Origin: Branchipolynoe longqiensis
Taxonomy: Eukaryota; Annelida; Polychaeta; Phyllodocida; Polynoidae
Direction of reading: 5' to 3'
Assembly (NCBI GenBank): GCA_030323885.1
Contig: CM059187.1
Location: 86,194,614 to 86,258,613 of the forward strand
Length of the DNA stretch: 64,000 nt
The first letter of the stretch is position 1. Each line of letters opens with the position of its first letter. The notes below the pieces were generated by a model. The model made no database searches and had not been told where the DNA came from. It was given only the letters and a program-made list of their open reading frames with translations. The position numbers and the translations under genes were made by a program. Below, one piece after another: positions 9,166-18,959 of this stretch.

Positions 9166-10080
9166 GGGACGGCTCGATCTTCCCGGTGTACCTGGCGGGT
9201 GGCGGCTGGAAGCGGTGGGGGGGGGGGGGGGGGGGTGGGGGGGGGGGGGCACCCGGCGTCGGGTGGGTGGGGGGGGGGGGCGGGGGGAAGGGCAGTGTTG
9301 TTCTCGGGCACCATTGATCCTCATCAGCATGCAGACACCGGCTGGCCAGTTGACACGAACCACTCGTCGGGCCGAGAGCAGCTCGAGAAGCTCCGGGCCG
9401 AGTAGCTGTTTGCTGCCGGCCTGAGTGCATAATGGAGTCCTGTGGTCATAACCCTGTCGGGGAGGGAGGCGGGCCGACGGGGGTGCGGGCGGGGCGGGGC
9501 GGGGCGGGGGGGGGGCAGTGTTGAAGGGGACGCAGGGGGAGGCGGGCGGGCAGTGGCGAAGGGGAGGCGGGGCTGGTGCGCCTCGATTCCCTATAAGCAC
9601 AGGGCCAGGAACTGCTCCTCGACCTGGGGTTGCGCGGGGTGAGCACCTCGGTCAAGAGTCAACCACCTCGGAGCAGCTCAGCGCTCATAGCGGCTGTTGT
9701 TAGTCTCACAAATATTGTGGCGCGGGGTGTGAGGAGAGGTCAGCGGCCCGCCGCCCCCTGGAGCACGGCCTCGAGTTGACATCTGAGCCGCGCCGGGGGG
9801 ACGCGCGGGTCAAAGGTGATGCGTAGGGGGCGCAGGCATCGGCCCTCATCAGGACCTCTCATTGTGTTAGGGCTAACGCGGCTTGGATTGGCGCCGCCCG
9901 GGGGACTGGGGCCGGGTCAGTAAGGTTAGGGCCAAATTGATGGGGTTTTGTTAGAAGTCCATAGCGAAATGATTACGTCGGTTAGCCCCCTGGTCCCCGG
10001 GGGTCACGTGGAGGGGCAACGGGGTGGGGACGTCGGGCTGACCCCTACTGACCCTTGACCCACCTGGGGTCGTGACTCAC
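9166..10080. promoter_or_regulatory. CpG-rich segment with GC boxes, possible promoter region
   Basis: GC- and CpG-rich sequence, unlike its AT-rich or GT-repeat neighbours. It has overlapping GGGGCGGGGC Sp1-type boxes at 9488-9510 (plus), a CTATAAG TATA-like word at 9591 and scattered CG-dense blocks to ~10080. No exon with recognisable protein sequence was found on either side. A promoter or first exon of a host gene is possible but unproven. Confidence 0.35.
9217..9295. repeat. Poly-G tracts
   Basis: Several G runs of 10 or more broken by single T, A or C bases. Likely G-quadruplex-forming and prone to sequencing error. Confidence 0.9.
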
Positions 10081-10299
10081 GGACAAGTCACACAATTCCA
10101 CTCACCCCGACCCCACCCGCCCACCCTCCCGCCCAATCCCTCTGTCTGTTGGTCATCCCAGTGACCACTGCCGACGGGGGTGACCTGAGCCCTGACCTCC
10201 CTGTCTGGTCCGACTTTGACCGACGCACCCTGTCGGATTGTGTCGGTCATAACCCTGGGTAACAAAGGGGCCTGGTCCCATTGCCCCCGAGCACTATCA

Positions 10300-11400
10300 C
10301 TCTCAGAACGACACATCCACATCCAACACGCCCACACGCATCCCACCAAAACAGCCAAACCCAACACCATTACACCCACATCCAATACGCCCACACGCAG
10401 CCCACTAAAACAGCCAAACCCAACACACCATTACACCCACATCCAAGACACCCACACGCAGCCCACGAAAACAGCCAAACCCAATACAGCATTACACCCA
10501 CATCCAACATGCCCACACGCAGCCCACCAAAACAGCCAAACCCAACACACCATTACACCCACATCAACCACACCCACACGCATCCCATCAAAACAGCCAA
10601 ACCCAACACACCATTACACCCACATCCAACACGCCCACATGCAGCCCACCCAAACATCCAAGCCCAAAACACCATTACACCCACATCCAAAATGCCCACC
10701 CGCAGCCAAACCCAACACACCATTACACCCACATCCAGCACACCCACACACAGCCCACGAAAACAGCCAAACCCAACACATCATTACACCCACATCAAAC
10801 ACACCCACACGCAGCCCATCACAACAGCCAAACCCAACACACCATTACACCCACATCCAACACACCCACACGCAGCCCACCAAAACAGCCAAACCCAACA
10901 CACCATTACACCCACATCCAACACACCCACACACAGCCCACGAAAACAGCCAAACCCAACACATCAATACACCCACATCCAATACAACCACATGCAGCCC
11001 ACGAAAACAGCCAAACCCAACACACCAATACACCCACATCCAACACGCCCACACGCAGCCCATCAAAATAGCCAAACCCAACACACCATTACACCAACAT
11101 GCCCACATGCAGCCCACCAAAACAGCCAAACCCAACACACCATTACACCCACATCCAACATGCCCACATGCAGCCCACCAAAACAGCCACCCCTAACACA
11201 CCATTACACCCACATCAAACACGCCTATGCAACACACCCACGGAGCCAGCCCCAACACACCATTACACCCACATCAAACACGGCCACACGCAACACACCC
11301 ACGGCAGCACCCCTAACATACCATTACACCCATATCAAAAACGGCCACACACAACACACCCACGGAGCTAGCCCTAGCACATCATTACACCCACATCAAG
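10300..11400. repeat. 61-bp minisatellite, about 15 copies, then ~64-bp variants
   Basis: CCCACACGCA recurs at 10451, 10512, 10573 and 10634, exactly 61 bp apart; each unit contains AACAGCCAAACCCAACA and CACCATTACACCCACATC. From ~11220 the unit becomes ~64 bp with ACACACCCACGG. Because 61 is not a multiple of 3, the long open frames (326 and 478 codons) are not a periodic protein; they merely lack stops. Confidence 0.95.
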
Positions 11401-11830
11401 CACCAACACACAACACACAACACACCCACACTCAAAGCATATATACTCAACAGAGACACACCCAATACACCAACACACCCACACTCAACACACCGACATT
11501 CAACACACCCAGTTTCAAACCACCCACACCCAACATGTCAACACACCACAACACGCACTCTCTCAACACACCCACACCCAACACACCCACACGTCAACAG
11601 ACCCACAACACACATTCTCTCAACACACCCACCATCAACACATCCACACCCATAACGTCAACACACCCACAACACATACTCTTTCAACACACCCACACTC
11701 AAAACACCCACATCTAACATGCCAACACATCCGCACCCAACATGTCAACACACACCCAACACACTCTCTCAACACACCCACACCCAACATATCCGCACCT
11801 AACATGTCAACGCAGCACCACCGCGCCCAC
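11401..11830. repeat. Degenerate CAACACACCCACAC array
   Basis: Irregular words built on CAACACACCCACA and CAACATGTCAACA continue the minisatellite. No other content. Confidence 0.85.
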
Positions 11831-12217
11831 ACCCACTAATTAGGCACTAATTACAATATGTTTAGGCTTAGGCTAGCGGCGTAATTAATTACGTGTTATG
11901 CCTTTCGAAGGTTGCTGAGCCCACACTGCATGCACTACACATGAAGTGAGTGGTGAAGTGACATCTACTTGATCACCGGACTGATTGGATGTCTATGAAT
12001 GAGTGACATTTCCATCAGAGAAAGTCAGATTGCATAATGCATGACTGCAGGGATGATGTGCCTTAAGATATGATGTGTAGGCCTCGTTCCACATGTCGTA
12101 GGAAAACATGAAACTCTTGGATAGGTAGTAGTCTGCATTAAGTTGGTGAAGTGAGGCTTTCGTGACGTCACAGGACTGATTGGATGTCGGAGAAAAACAT
12201 GAAACTCCTTGATGTGT
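11831..12217. other. Short unique stretch with a local duplication
   Basis: GGACTGATTGGATGTC occurs at ~11981 and ~12172, and AAAACATGAAACTC at ~12102 and ~12195, showing a diverged direct duplication. No coding signal. Confidence 0.45.
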
Positions 12218-12400
12218 TGTACTGACCTCTCAGGCAAGGAGCCGCAAAAACAGGTAGGTGTGGGTAGGGTGGTGACATCAGGGAGCCTAGGTGGTGTAAT
12301 GGTTTGCAAACTGGTCTGGAATGCAAGAGATGTGTGTTCGATTCCCGCTCTGTGCACAATATTTCCCATTTTCATCACCCCCATGACACTGGGTGCCATG
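12218..12400 (+). mobile_element. SINE-C copy, tRNA-derived
   Basis: ACAGGTAGGTGTGGGTAGGGTG leads into a tRNA-like block with an A-box-like GTGTAATGGTTTGC and a B-box-like GTGTTCGATTCCCGC, then a CAATATT.CCCATTTTCATCA body. It closely matches 13448-13625. The minus-strand 223-codon frame here is repeat translation. Confidence 0.7.
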
Positions 12401-12504
12401 ATCTGGTACAAGCTATGTGTTGTATGGTTGTTGAACCTACCCTGTGTTATCTGTAAGTGCATTGGCTGTATGTTGGTAATTCTAAGCATTAAATGACCAT
12501 TTGA

Positions 12505-12610
12505 AAGACTTAGGGGGACGAGTGTAGGAGCAACAGATGTGGGTTCGATTCCCACTCTAGGCGCAATATTTCTCATGTTCACCACCCCAACGACAGATGT
12601 ATATAGCAGT
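12505..12610 (+). mobile_element. Partial SINE-C copy
   Basis: A B-box-like GGGTTCGATTCCCAC near 12540 is followed by the same GCGCAATATTTCTCATGTTCA.CACCCC body as the neighbouring SINE-C copies. The A-box half is not recognisable. Confidence 0.55.
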
Positions 12611-12939
12611 ATCCGATAGCTTTGTAGTATGTAGATATACTTGTATCTAAATGGATACAGATATGAGGCATGCAAGTACTTTAACCTCTTCACCATTCAA
12701 ATATTTCTATTGATTTCATGGTTGGCCAATTAACTTCCGCTGTGACTTCATCACTAGAAGTCCTGAGAAGTGCAATTAAAGATATCTTCCCATTTGATGC
12801 ATTGCAAATGTGTCGTGTTTGTACTACTTCCGTTGTGAAGGGAACTTCAGACTACATTCTGAAACAGTCTCAGTCATAAAGCAACATCAGGCTATAACTA
12901 TAAGCAATACATAGTCTATTATCATTGGAAGTAGCATCA
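12611..12939. other. No feature recognised
   Basis: AT-rich unique sequence between SINE-C pieces and the TATTAG array. Confidence 0.5.
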
Positions 12940-13447
12940 TGTATTAGTATTGCGTATTAGTATTGTGTATTAGTATTGTGTATTACATATTAGTATTATG
13001 TATTAGTTTTATGTATTATTAAGTATTAGTATTTAGTATTAACATTAGGTATTAGTACCTAGTATTAGTACTAAATATCAGTATTAAATATTAATATTAA
13101 GTTTTACTATTAAGTTTACGTATTAGTATTAGTATTCAGTGTTCGCATTAAGTATTAATATTAAGTATTAGCAGTATGTACTATTATTATTAACTATTAG
13201 TATTAGCACTAAGCATTAGTATTAAGCATTATTATTAATTAATAGCATTAACTATTACTATTAACTATTAGTATTAAGAATTAGTATTTTACATTAGCAT
13301 TACGTATTAGTATTAAGTATTCGTATTAAGTGTTAGGATTAAGTGTTACAATTAAGTATTAGCATAAAGTATAAGTATTAAGCATAAGTATTAAGTATTA
13401 GTATTAAATATTAGCATTAAATATTACTATTAAGCATAATAATCTGC
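12940..13447. repeat. ATTAGTATTA-type array, first part
   Basis: Dense irregular repeats of TATTAGTATTAAG and variants. The array resumes at 13630 after the SINE-C copy. Confidence 0.9.
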
Positions 13448-13625
13448 ACTGACCCCCTCGGGCAATGAACCACATGCACAGGTAGGTGTGGATAGGGTGA
13501 TTGTGTCATGGAGTCTAGACAGTGTAATGGTTAGCATGCTAGCCCCGGAATCCCAAGAAGTGTGAGTTCGAATCCTGCTCTATGCGCAATATTACCCATT
13601 TTTATCACCTCCATGACATAACCAT
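13448..13625 (+). mobile_element. SINE-C copy inside the ATTAG array
   Basis: The tRNA-like block has a GTGTAATGGTTAGCATGC A-box region and a GAGTTCGAATCCTGC B box, then the GCGCAATATT.CCCATTTTTATCA body. It is the best-preserved tRNA-like head of this family in the window. Array sequence lies on both sides, so it inserted into, or was present before, the array. Confidence 0.75.
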
Positions 13626-13950
13626 TAGTAATACCCACGTGGGTGTTAAGTATGAGTATTAAGTGTGTGTATTAAGTACTAGTATTATGTATTAGTATTA
13701 AGTGGTAAGTATTAGCATTAGTATTAGTATTAAGTACTAGTATTAAGTATTAGTATTAAGTATTAGTATTACTATTAAGAATTAGTATGAAGTATTAATA
13801 TTAAGTACTAGTATTAGTATAAAGTATTAGTATTAAGTATTAGTATTAAGCATTAGTATTAAGCATTAGTGTTAGAATCAAGTATTAGTATTAAGTATTA
13901 GTATTAAGGATTAGTATTAAGTATTGGTATTAGCCTAGTATTAACATGAG
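13626..13950. repeat. ATTAGTATTA-type array, second part
   Basis: Same TATTAGTATTAAG repeats as 12940-13447, more regular here. Confidence 0.9.
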
Positions 13951-14163
13951 TATTTCTCGTTGTTGACTACTATTCAGAGCAGGAGCTTATCGTATAACTC
14001 CCAGGGACTGAATATTGGACTGTACAGCAGCAGTCAAATGGGGCTCTGGGTCTGAGTAGTATATGAAACTCTACTTTGCGTCAGCTTAACGCCGTCTCCA
14101 AGTACGTCATAAAGCAAAGCATAAAACGGGCATAGGGAAATAAGTGGCAGCAACGATATACAG

Positions 14164-14576
14164 AGATAACAGATTCACCCTGTACTTGTAGTACACGGGT
14201 GAATACCAACCCTATAAAAAAGCTGTCGAAAAAGCGGGTAAATGCAATGAGACCCTAAATTCACAATCTAAGAAGCAACACTTATTCTTTATATATGCAT
14301 ACATATTTCTCCGCTACCTTTGAGTTAAAAATATAATAAAACACAGTTTAATAGAATTTAAAGGTGAAATCGATGGCGTTCTATGGCCGCCATCATGTCT
14401 TTTTGCATTCTCTCCCAATTCACCAACTCTGTGCCGATATAAGTACCCATTTGATACTGGAGCCAGGCATTCTACTGCCTGTTGAAGGCTGTTCCATACT
14501 AAAGCTATTTTCGCCAGTATTTAGACTACGTTGTCATTCAACCGTGCACTGCAAGTATGGGGTGAATCCTTTATCT
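14164..14576 (+). mobile_element. MITE-2 copy, MULE-like, with 11-bp target duplication
   Basis: Ends AGATAACAGATTCACCC and its inverse GGGTGAATCCTTTATCT begin long inverted repeats, alignable for ~50-60 bp with mismatches. ACGATATACAG flanks both sides exactly (14153-14163 and 14577-14587). An 11-bp duplication plus long TIRs points to the Mutator superfamily. A second copy lies inverted at 45601-46008. The 81-codon frame at 14364 is internal to the element and shows no transposase motif. Confidence 0.85.
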
Positions 14577-15391
14577 ACGATATACAGAAATGCTCAGAAT
14601 ATGATGTGACTTGGACCCACGCCACACTGCAGCATGTAACTACCAAGGTGGGTCATTTTATCTACCAGCAAACACCAGTACATAGATGCAGCATCCCTTT
14701 GTAATGGTAAGAGTTTTAGATAATCTATAAATCGATTTGACCTACATGTAGTCGATTATACATGATGTTGTTAGATGTGGGTTAAAGGCCGATGTGTTAG
14801 CTACCCCAGCAGTCTCAGTTCAGTGCTACCTACCACACCCACCCCCACCTCCACACACACACACTTGCCGAGTGTCTGTCTACCAAGTCCGGGGTGATAA
14901 TCACCCTGCACCTCACCGGGTACCCCTGTGTTACATCAGTATTACCACCTCCCTGATAATACCCCCGTAGGTGCTTCCGGAACGGCCCACCCCCACCCCT
15001 TCCTCCACCCTACCTCCTCCCCAACCCATCCCCCTTGCCTACCCCTATCCCCTCCCGCATCGCTCCCCCTCCCGTATCACTCCCTCTCCCTTCACCTCTC
15101 CTTCCCCCACCCTCACCTACCCCTTTCCCTTACCCCACCCCACCCCGTCCCCTACACACTCCAACCTCCCACACCCCACCCCTGCCCTCCCATGCAAGTA
15201 GAACCGCCTCCCACCTTATAGATCCTCACCCGCCAAAACACTACTGCTGTACATCGCAAGTCTGCCCCCGTGAGACCCTTCGGCCCTGCCCGTCAATACT
15301 TGTGTTTAATACCCAGAGGAGTCCACCACGATCCACGGATATCCCATGTGGTTGTAGCAAACAATTAATATAGTCCTACTCCTTCCCACTT
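14577..15391. other. No gene; C-rich stretch 14840-15200
   Basis: Unique sequence, then a CCCACC/CTCCCC-rich stretch with Pro/Ser-rich artefact frames on the plus strand. No splice-like exon or family signature was seen. Confidence 0.5.
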
Positions 15392-15704
15392 ACCGGGCGC
15401 GGTGGTCCGAATCGGTAGAGCGTTGGCCTTGCGTGCGGAAGGTCGGGAGTTCGGTTCCCGGTCGAGTCTAACTAATAACTTATCAAATTTATACTTGTCA
15501 CTTGACACTCGGCATTAATAGGATAGGGCAAGGACTAGTTAGCTCAGTGTTAGGATAATGTGACTGAGTGGGATGCCAGTGGCCTGATTTCCCAGTGGGG
15601 CAGCACTATAAAGTCATGATGAGTGTGCACTTTCACAAGTCGATACCCGTCCTGATATGACCTTAGATGTCGGCAGGACGCAAAACTCCAACAAGCAACC
15701 AACC
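15392..15704 (+). mobile_element. SINE-A copy, near full length
   Basis: Head GGTGGTCCGAATCGGTAGAG (A-box-like) and GGAGTTCGGTTCCCGG (B-box-like), a body with TGACTGAGTGGGAT and CAGTGGGGCAGCACTATAA, and a tail AACCAACC. Flanks CCTTCCCAC and CCTTTCCAC may be an imperfect target duplication. Confidence 0.85.
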
Positions 15705-16276
15705 TTTCCACCACAGACTCTGTCATGTAGAATAACTAATGGATAATCTTATAGACTAGCTAATATAGTGAGGAGAAAAGAGAATTTGGAACAGATATTC
15801 TTAGTAAAGAAGACAAGTAACTACACACAAATATGTACTTATAACATATATTCTCAATTACAAAGTGTACAGTTACACATAAATTCTCAATGGTATGATA
15901 TTACACTCACAACTGTCTGTGTAGTCCATATGGATGATAGATACACTCAGTCCTCTTGGTGCTTATTATTTGTCTCAGTTGCCTTGAGGAGTTGATGGAT
16001 GTAGATGATCCACTGTGTGTACACCGTAGCCAACCATACAGGTATAGAGTCTCAGTTGATGATGGATGTACATGTCAGGCAAAGCAGCAGTGATTTGGGA
16101 AAAGGCAGACACAATAGTCACCAATCCTGCTGATGGCCATTGGTCAATGTTGTAGAAGCTCAGCAAGTTGAATCCATCCCATAATTTGTAACTAGCCAGA
16201 TCAGGTTTCAGGCCTAACTGACTTGGAGATGTTGACGCCTCTGTGTTTGGGAGTAGAGTGCCGAGAGTGACTTGAC
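15705..16276. other. No feature recognised
   Basis: AT-rich unique sequence; only short frames without signatures. Confidence 0.45.
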
Positions 16277-17212
16277 TTCTTGGGTGTTTGTAACCTTACG
16301 ATGGTTACCAGCTGCAGAACTGCAGCAATATAGAGAGGCACCGATAAATCGATCCAATCTTTGGTTAAAGATTTAATCTTCTGGTGGGACAGTTGTAGAA
16401 GCTGGGGGATATCTTTACAACAATTAAACGACGAGTCATTGGGGTGGGCCCAAATCACTCCAGTCCGGCGGTAGCACAGCATTTGTATCCAGCAGACAGC
16501 AGCAAGGGTTTAGGAGGAAGGGATGGGTAAAGGTGGGTCCAGCGGTTACAGCAACAAGAACAGAGCGAGAGAAACGATCAGGTAAATGGCCCCACCCAAG
16601 CAAACAACTCAATTGATCAGGGGGAGAAGTAAGCCTGGGAGAGAAAAAAAAGGGTAGAGTATAGGAAAGAGAAATGAGGAGAGTTGTGTCAAAGGACCGT
16701 GTCTATTTGCTCTATGGTGACCAGCCGGTGAGGCAAAGACACAGACAGTGTGAGAGTAGAAAGTGAAATGCCGGTGGACTCCCCCTCCTGGAACTCTTTT
16801 CAGACAATATAAAAGGAGGAGCATGGCCAGCAGAGAGGAGATAGAGAGAGGTGCGGACGAAGTGCGGTCCAGATAGCAAGTGCCCAGAGTCAATCAATCA
16901 ATTGGGGGTGTTTGTAACCTTACAACGTTTACCGGTTGCAGAACTGCAACATTGGGTAGAGAGGCTCCGATAAATCAGCCCAATCTGTGGTTGAAGACTT
17001 AACTTCGTAGAAGGAGTGTTGTAGGAGCTGGGGACATCTTCACAACGTAGTGATGGCGAGGCGTTGGGGCGGCGCAAATCTCTTCAGTCCGGCGTGTAGT
17101 TGAGCTGTAGGTGTAGTGTAGTGTAGTGTAGCACTTGAATCCGGTCAGCAGCAGGGGTTTGAGGAAGGCGGGCAAAGGTGGGAGCAGCGGTCGTTCAGTG
17201 CCCAGAGTGTGT
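16277..17212. repeat. Diverged direct duplication (~280 bp, twice)
   Basis: Blocks 16277-16560 and 16905-17190 share GGGTGTTTGTAACCTTAC at the start, GAGAGGC.CCGATAAATC, AGTCCGGCG and a GGTTT.GGAGGAAGG ending. Both units end in GTGCCCAGAGT (16883 and 17199). Function unknown; a retroelement LTR pair or an old segmental copy are options. Confidence 0.65.
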
Positions 17213-17339
17213 GACTACACTCCTTATATAGTTGTTGGGTTGGCCAGTCCTAATGAAGAGATGGGATGAGGAGGACAGTTCAACCATGTGTTCTAACCAC
17301 TATAAAAGTCAACTACCTGTTACGAAGCAGTCTCCATAC

Positions 17340-17390
17340 ATTCACTGCTTATCTTACAACACATATATACATATATATATATATATATAA
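17340..17390. repeat. TA microsatellite
   Basis: ACATATATA followed by TA dinucleotides. Confidence 0.9.
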
Positions 17391-17867
17391 TCCTACCCGG
17401 TTCCCTTTAAAAGAAGAAGGGTCATTTGAATTATTAAACGTAGCTGTTATCAGACGCTATAACTAAGGCATAGGGAAATAAGTGTATGGTAGTTCTCGCC
17501 GGTTGGACATCTAGTCTATAATTTGATTATCAGGGCTTGTGTCATATAATGCATGCTATTAATCCTGGTTGGTGTATAATTTATGGTACATTAGTGCAGA
17601 TGATCGGTGATTTGTTGACGCACGGGGCTCCTGTTCGCTCATCCGGGAGAGCACACTAATCCGGTGTAGATCCGGTCGGTATACATTGGGTGCGGTGCAG
17701 GGCAGGACGGCCGGTGGGTGGGGGTGGGTGGGTGGGTGGGTTGGGTTACTGTGGTTGGTTCGCTGGGTGCGGGTTGGAAGGACTGGTGGCGATAGGGTGA
17801 ATGTTTGAGGTGTTGGGAGGAGAAGCGGAAGGAAGGGTCGCCAGATGAAGGGGCGAGGGGGGGAGGT
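17391..17867. other. No feature recognised
   Basis: Unique sequence with a GGTGGGTGGG run at 17714-17745. The minus-strand frame 17559-17897 is Pro/Thr-rich by composition only. Confidence 0.45.
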
Positions 17868-18244
17868 CAAAGACCCTATAATACTAAGATGACTCACTCC
17901 CTATCTCTCCCATGGTAATGTAAATTTTGCAGTATCACCTTGTGGTGGGTTTGATCAGCCCAGCTGCTGGTTGGTGTTTCACATGTAAACACATACAATT
18001 ATATTATACATGAGGTAGGTAAGTATGAATACACATCAATATGAAATTGTTATGAACAAATACACAGCATCATCAGCGTCATCATCAGCATCGCCATCAT
18101 CACACATCTTTCATATTCATATATACATTTATACATATAATATAGCACCTGTTTAACTAAGAGCCAGTGCACCAAGTGGTGGGTTTGATCATTTTTATTA
18201 CACAGTACAGGCTGAGTGAGCCGTGTTAGTATTATAGGGTCTTT
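17868..18244 (+). mobile_element. MITE-3 copy, hAT-like, intact
   Basis: TIRs CAAAGACCCTATAATACTAA and the inverse with ~3 mismatches. The flanking duplication GGGAGGT is at 17861-17867 and 18245-18251. No coding capacity. Terminal CAAAG and a 7-8 bp duplication fit hAT or P-type elements; hAT is favoured. Confidence 0.88.
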
Positions 18245-18283
18245 GGGGAGGTGTGGCGGGGTGCAGTGGGTTGTTCCTTGGTG

Positions 18284-18610
18284 GGTTGGTTGGTTGTTGG
18301 ATTTTAACGTCCTGGCACCATCTAGGGTCATATCAGGACGGGTTACCGACTTGCAACAGTGCGCACTCATGGCGGCTGTATTGTGCTTCCCAACTTGACC
18401 TGATATCCCACTCAGTCAGATTATCCTGACAGTGACACTCAGCCAACCAGTCCTTGCCCTATTAAAGCCGAACGCCTGGCTAGGAAGTGACAAGTGTCAA
18501 TTTTTAAGTCACTGGATTGACTCAACCAGAATTCGAACCCGTGGGCTCGAATCCCACGATCTACCACAATGAGAGCTGGATGCTCAACTCATTCGTGCCA
18601 TCCCGTCTGG
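18284..18610 (-). mobile_element. SINE-A copy, variant head
   Basis: Minus-strand copy: tail GGTTGGTTGGTTGTTGG at the left, head CCATCCCGTCTGG at the right. The head carries a second B-box-like ATTCGA block, a variant shared with the copy at 46172-46536. GGTGGGT flanks both ends and may be the target duplication. Confidence 0.8.
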
Positions 18611-18959
18611 TGGGTGGATGCGTGGGTGGGTAGGCGGGGGGAGGGGTGGGGTGCAAAGGGGGTGGGCGGGGCATGGGGCGACTGGATGTGAACGGGAGTA
18701 ATGGTGCCAGGCGCCGGGAGGAGTAGGGGGTGGGGGTGGGGGGGGGGGCTCTCAGGCTGTGGTGGAAGTGTTGCAACTGCATTATGATCACGTGGGGTAC
18801 GATGTTTCCGGGTGTGAGATGAGAGTGGAATGGAGCAGAGTGGTGGGTGGGAGTAGAGTGGGTGCTGATGCAGGCTTGGTGAGGGTCCTGAGTGGGTGGT
18901 TATGGGTGAGGAAGGGTGTTACTGGGACTCCGGTGAGATCTGGGAGTGAACTCGGCTTG
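18611..18959. other. G/T-rich stretch, no gene
   Basis: GGTGGGTGG and GGGGTGGGG words with short artefact frames on both strands. Confidence 0.5.

Noticed and set aside
8018..9600. Minus-strand frames of 290-470 codons
   Set aside because: Composition artefact of the GT-rich array and poly-G tracts; three overlapping frames are open.
10216..11717. Plus-strand frames of 326 and 478 codons rich in His/Pro/Thr
   Set aside because: The 61-bp repeat is not a multiple of three, so no fixed repeat protein is encoded; two frames are open at once.
12025..12696. 223-codon minus-strand protein
   Set aside because: It is the inverse translation of SINE-C copies; the G-I-E-P-T-S type phrase comes from the B box.
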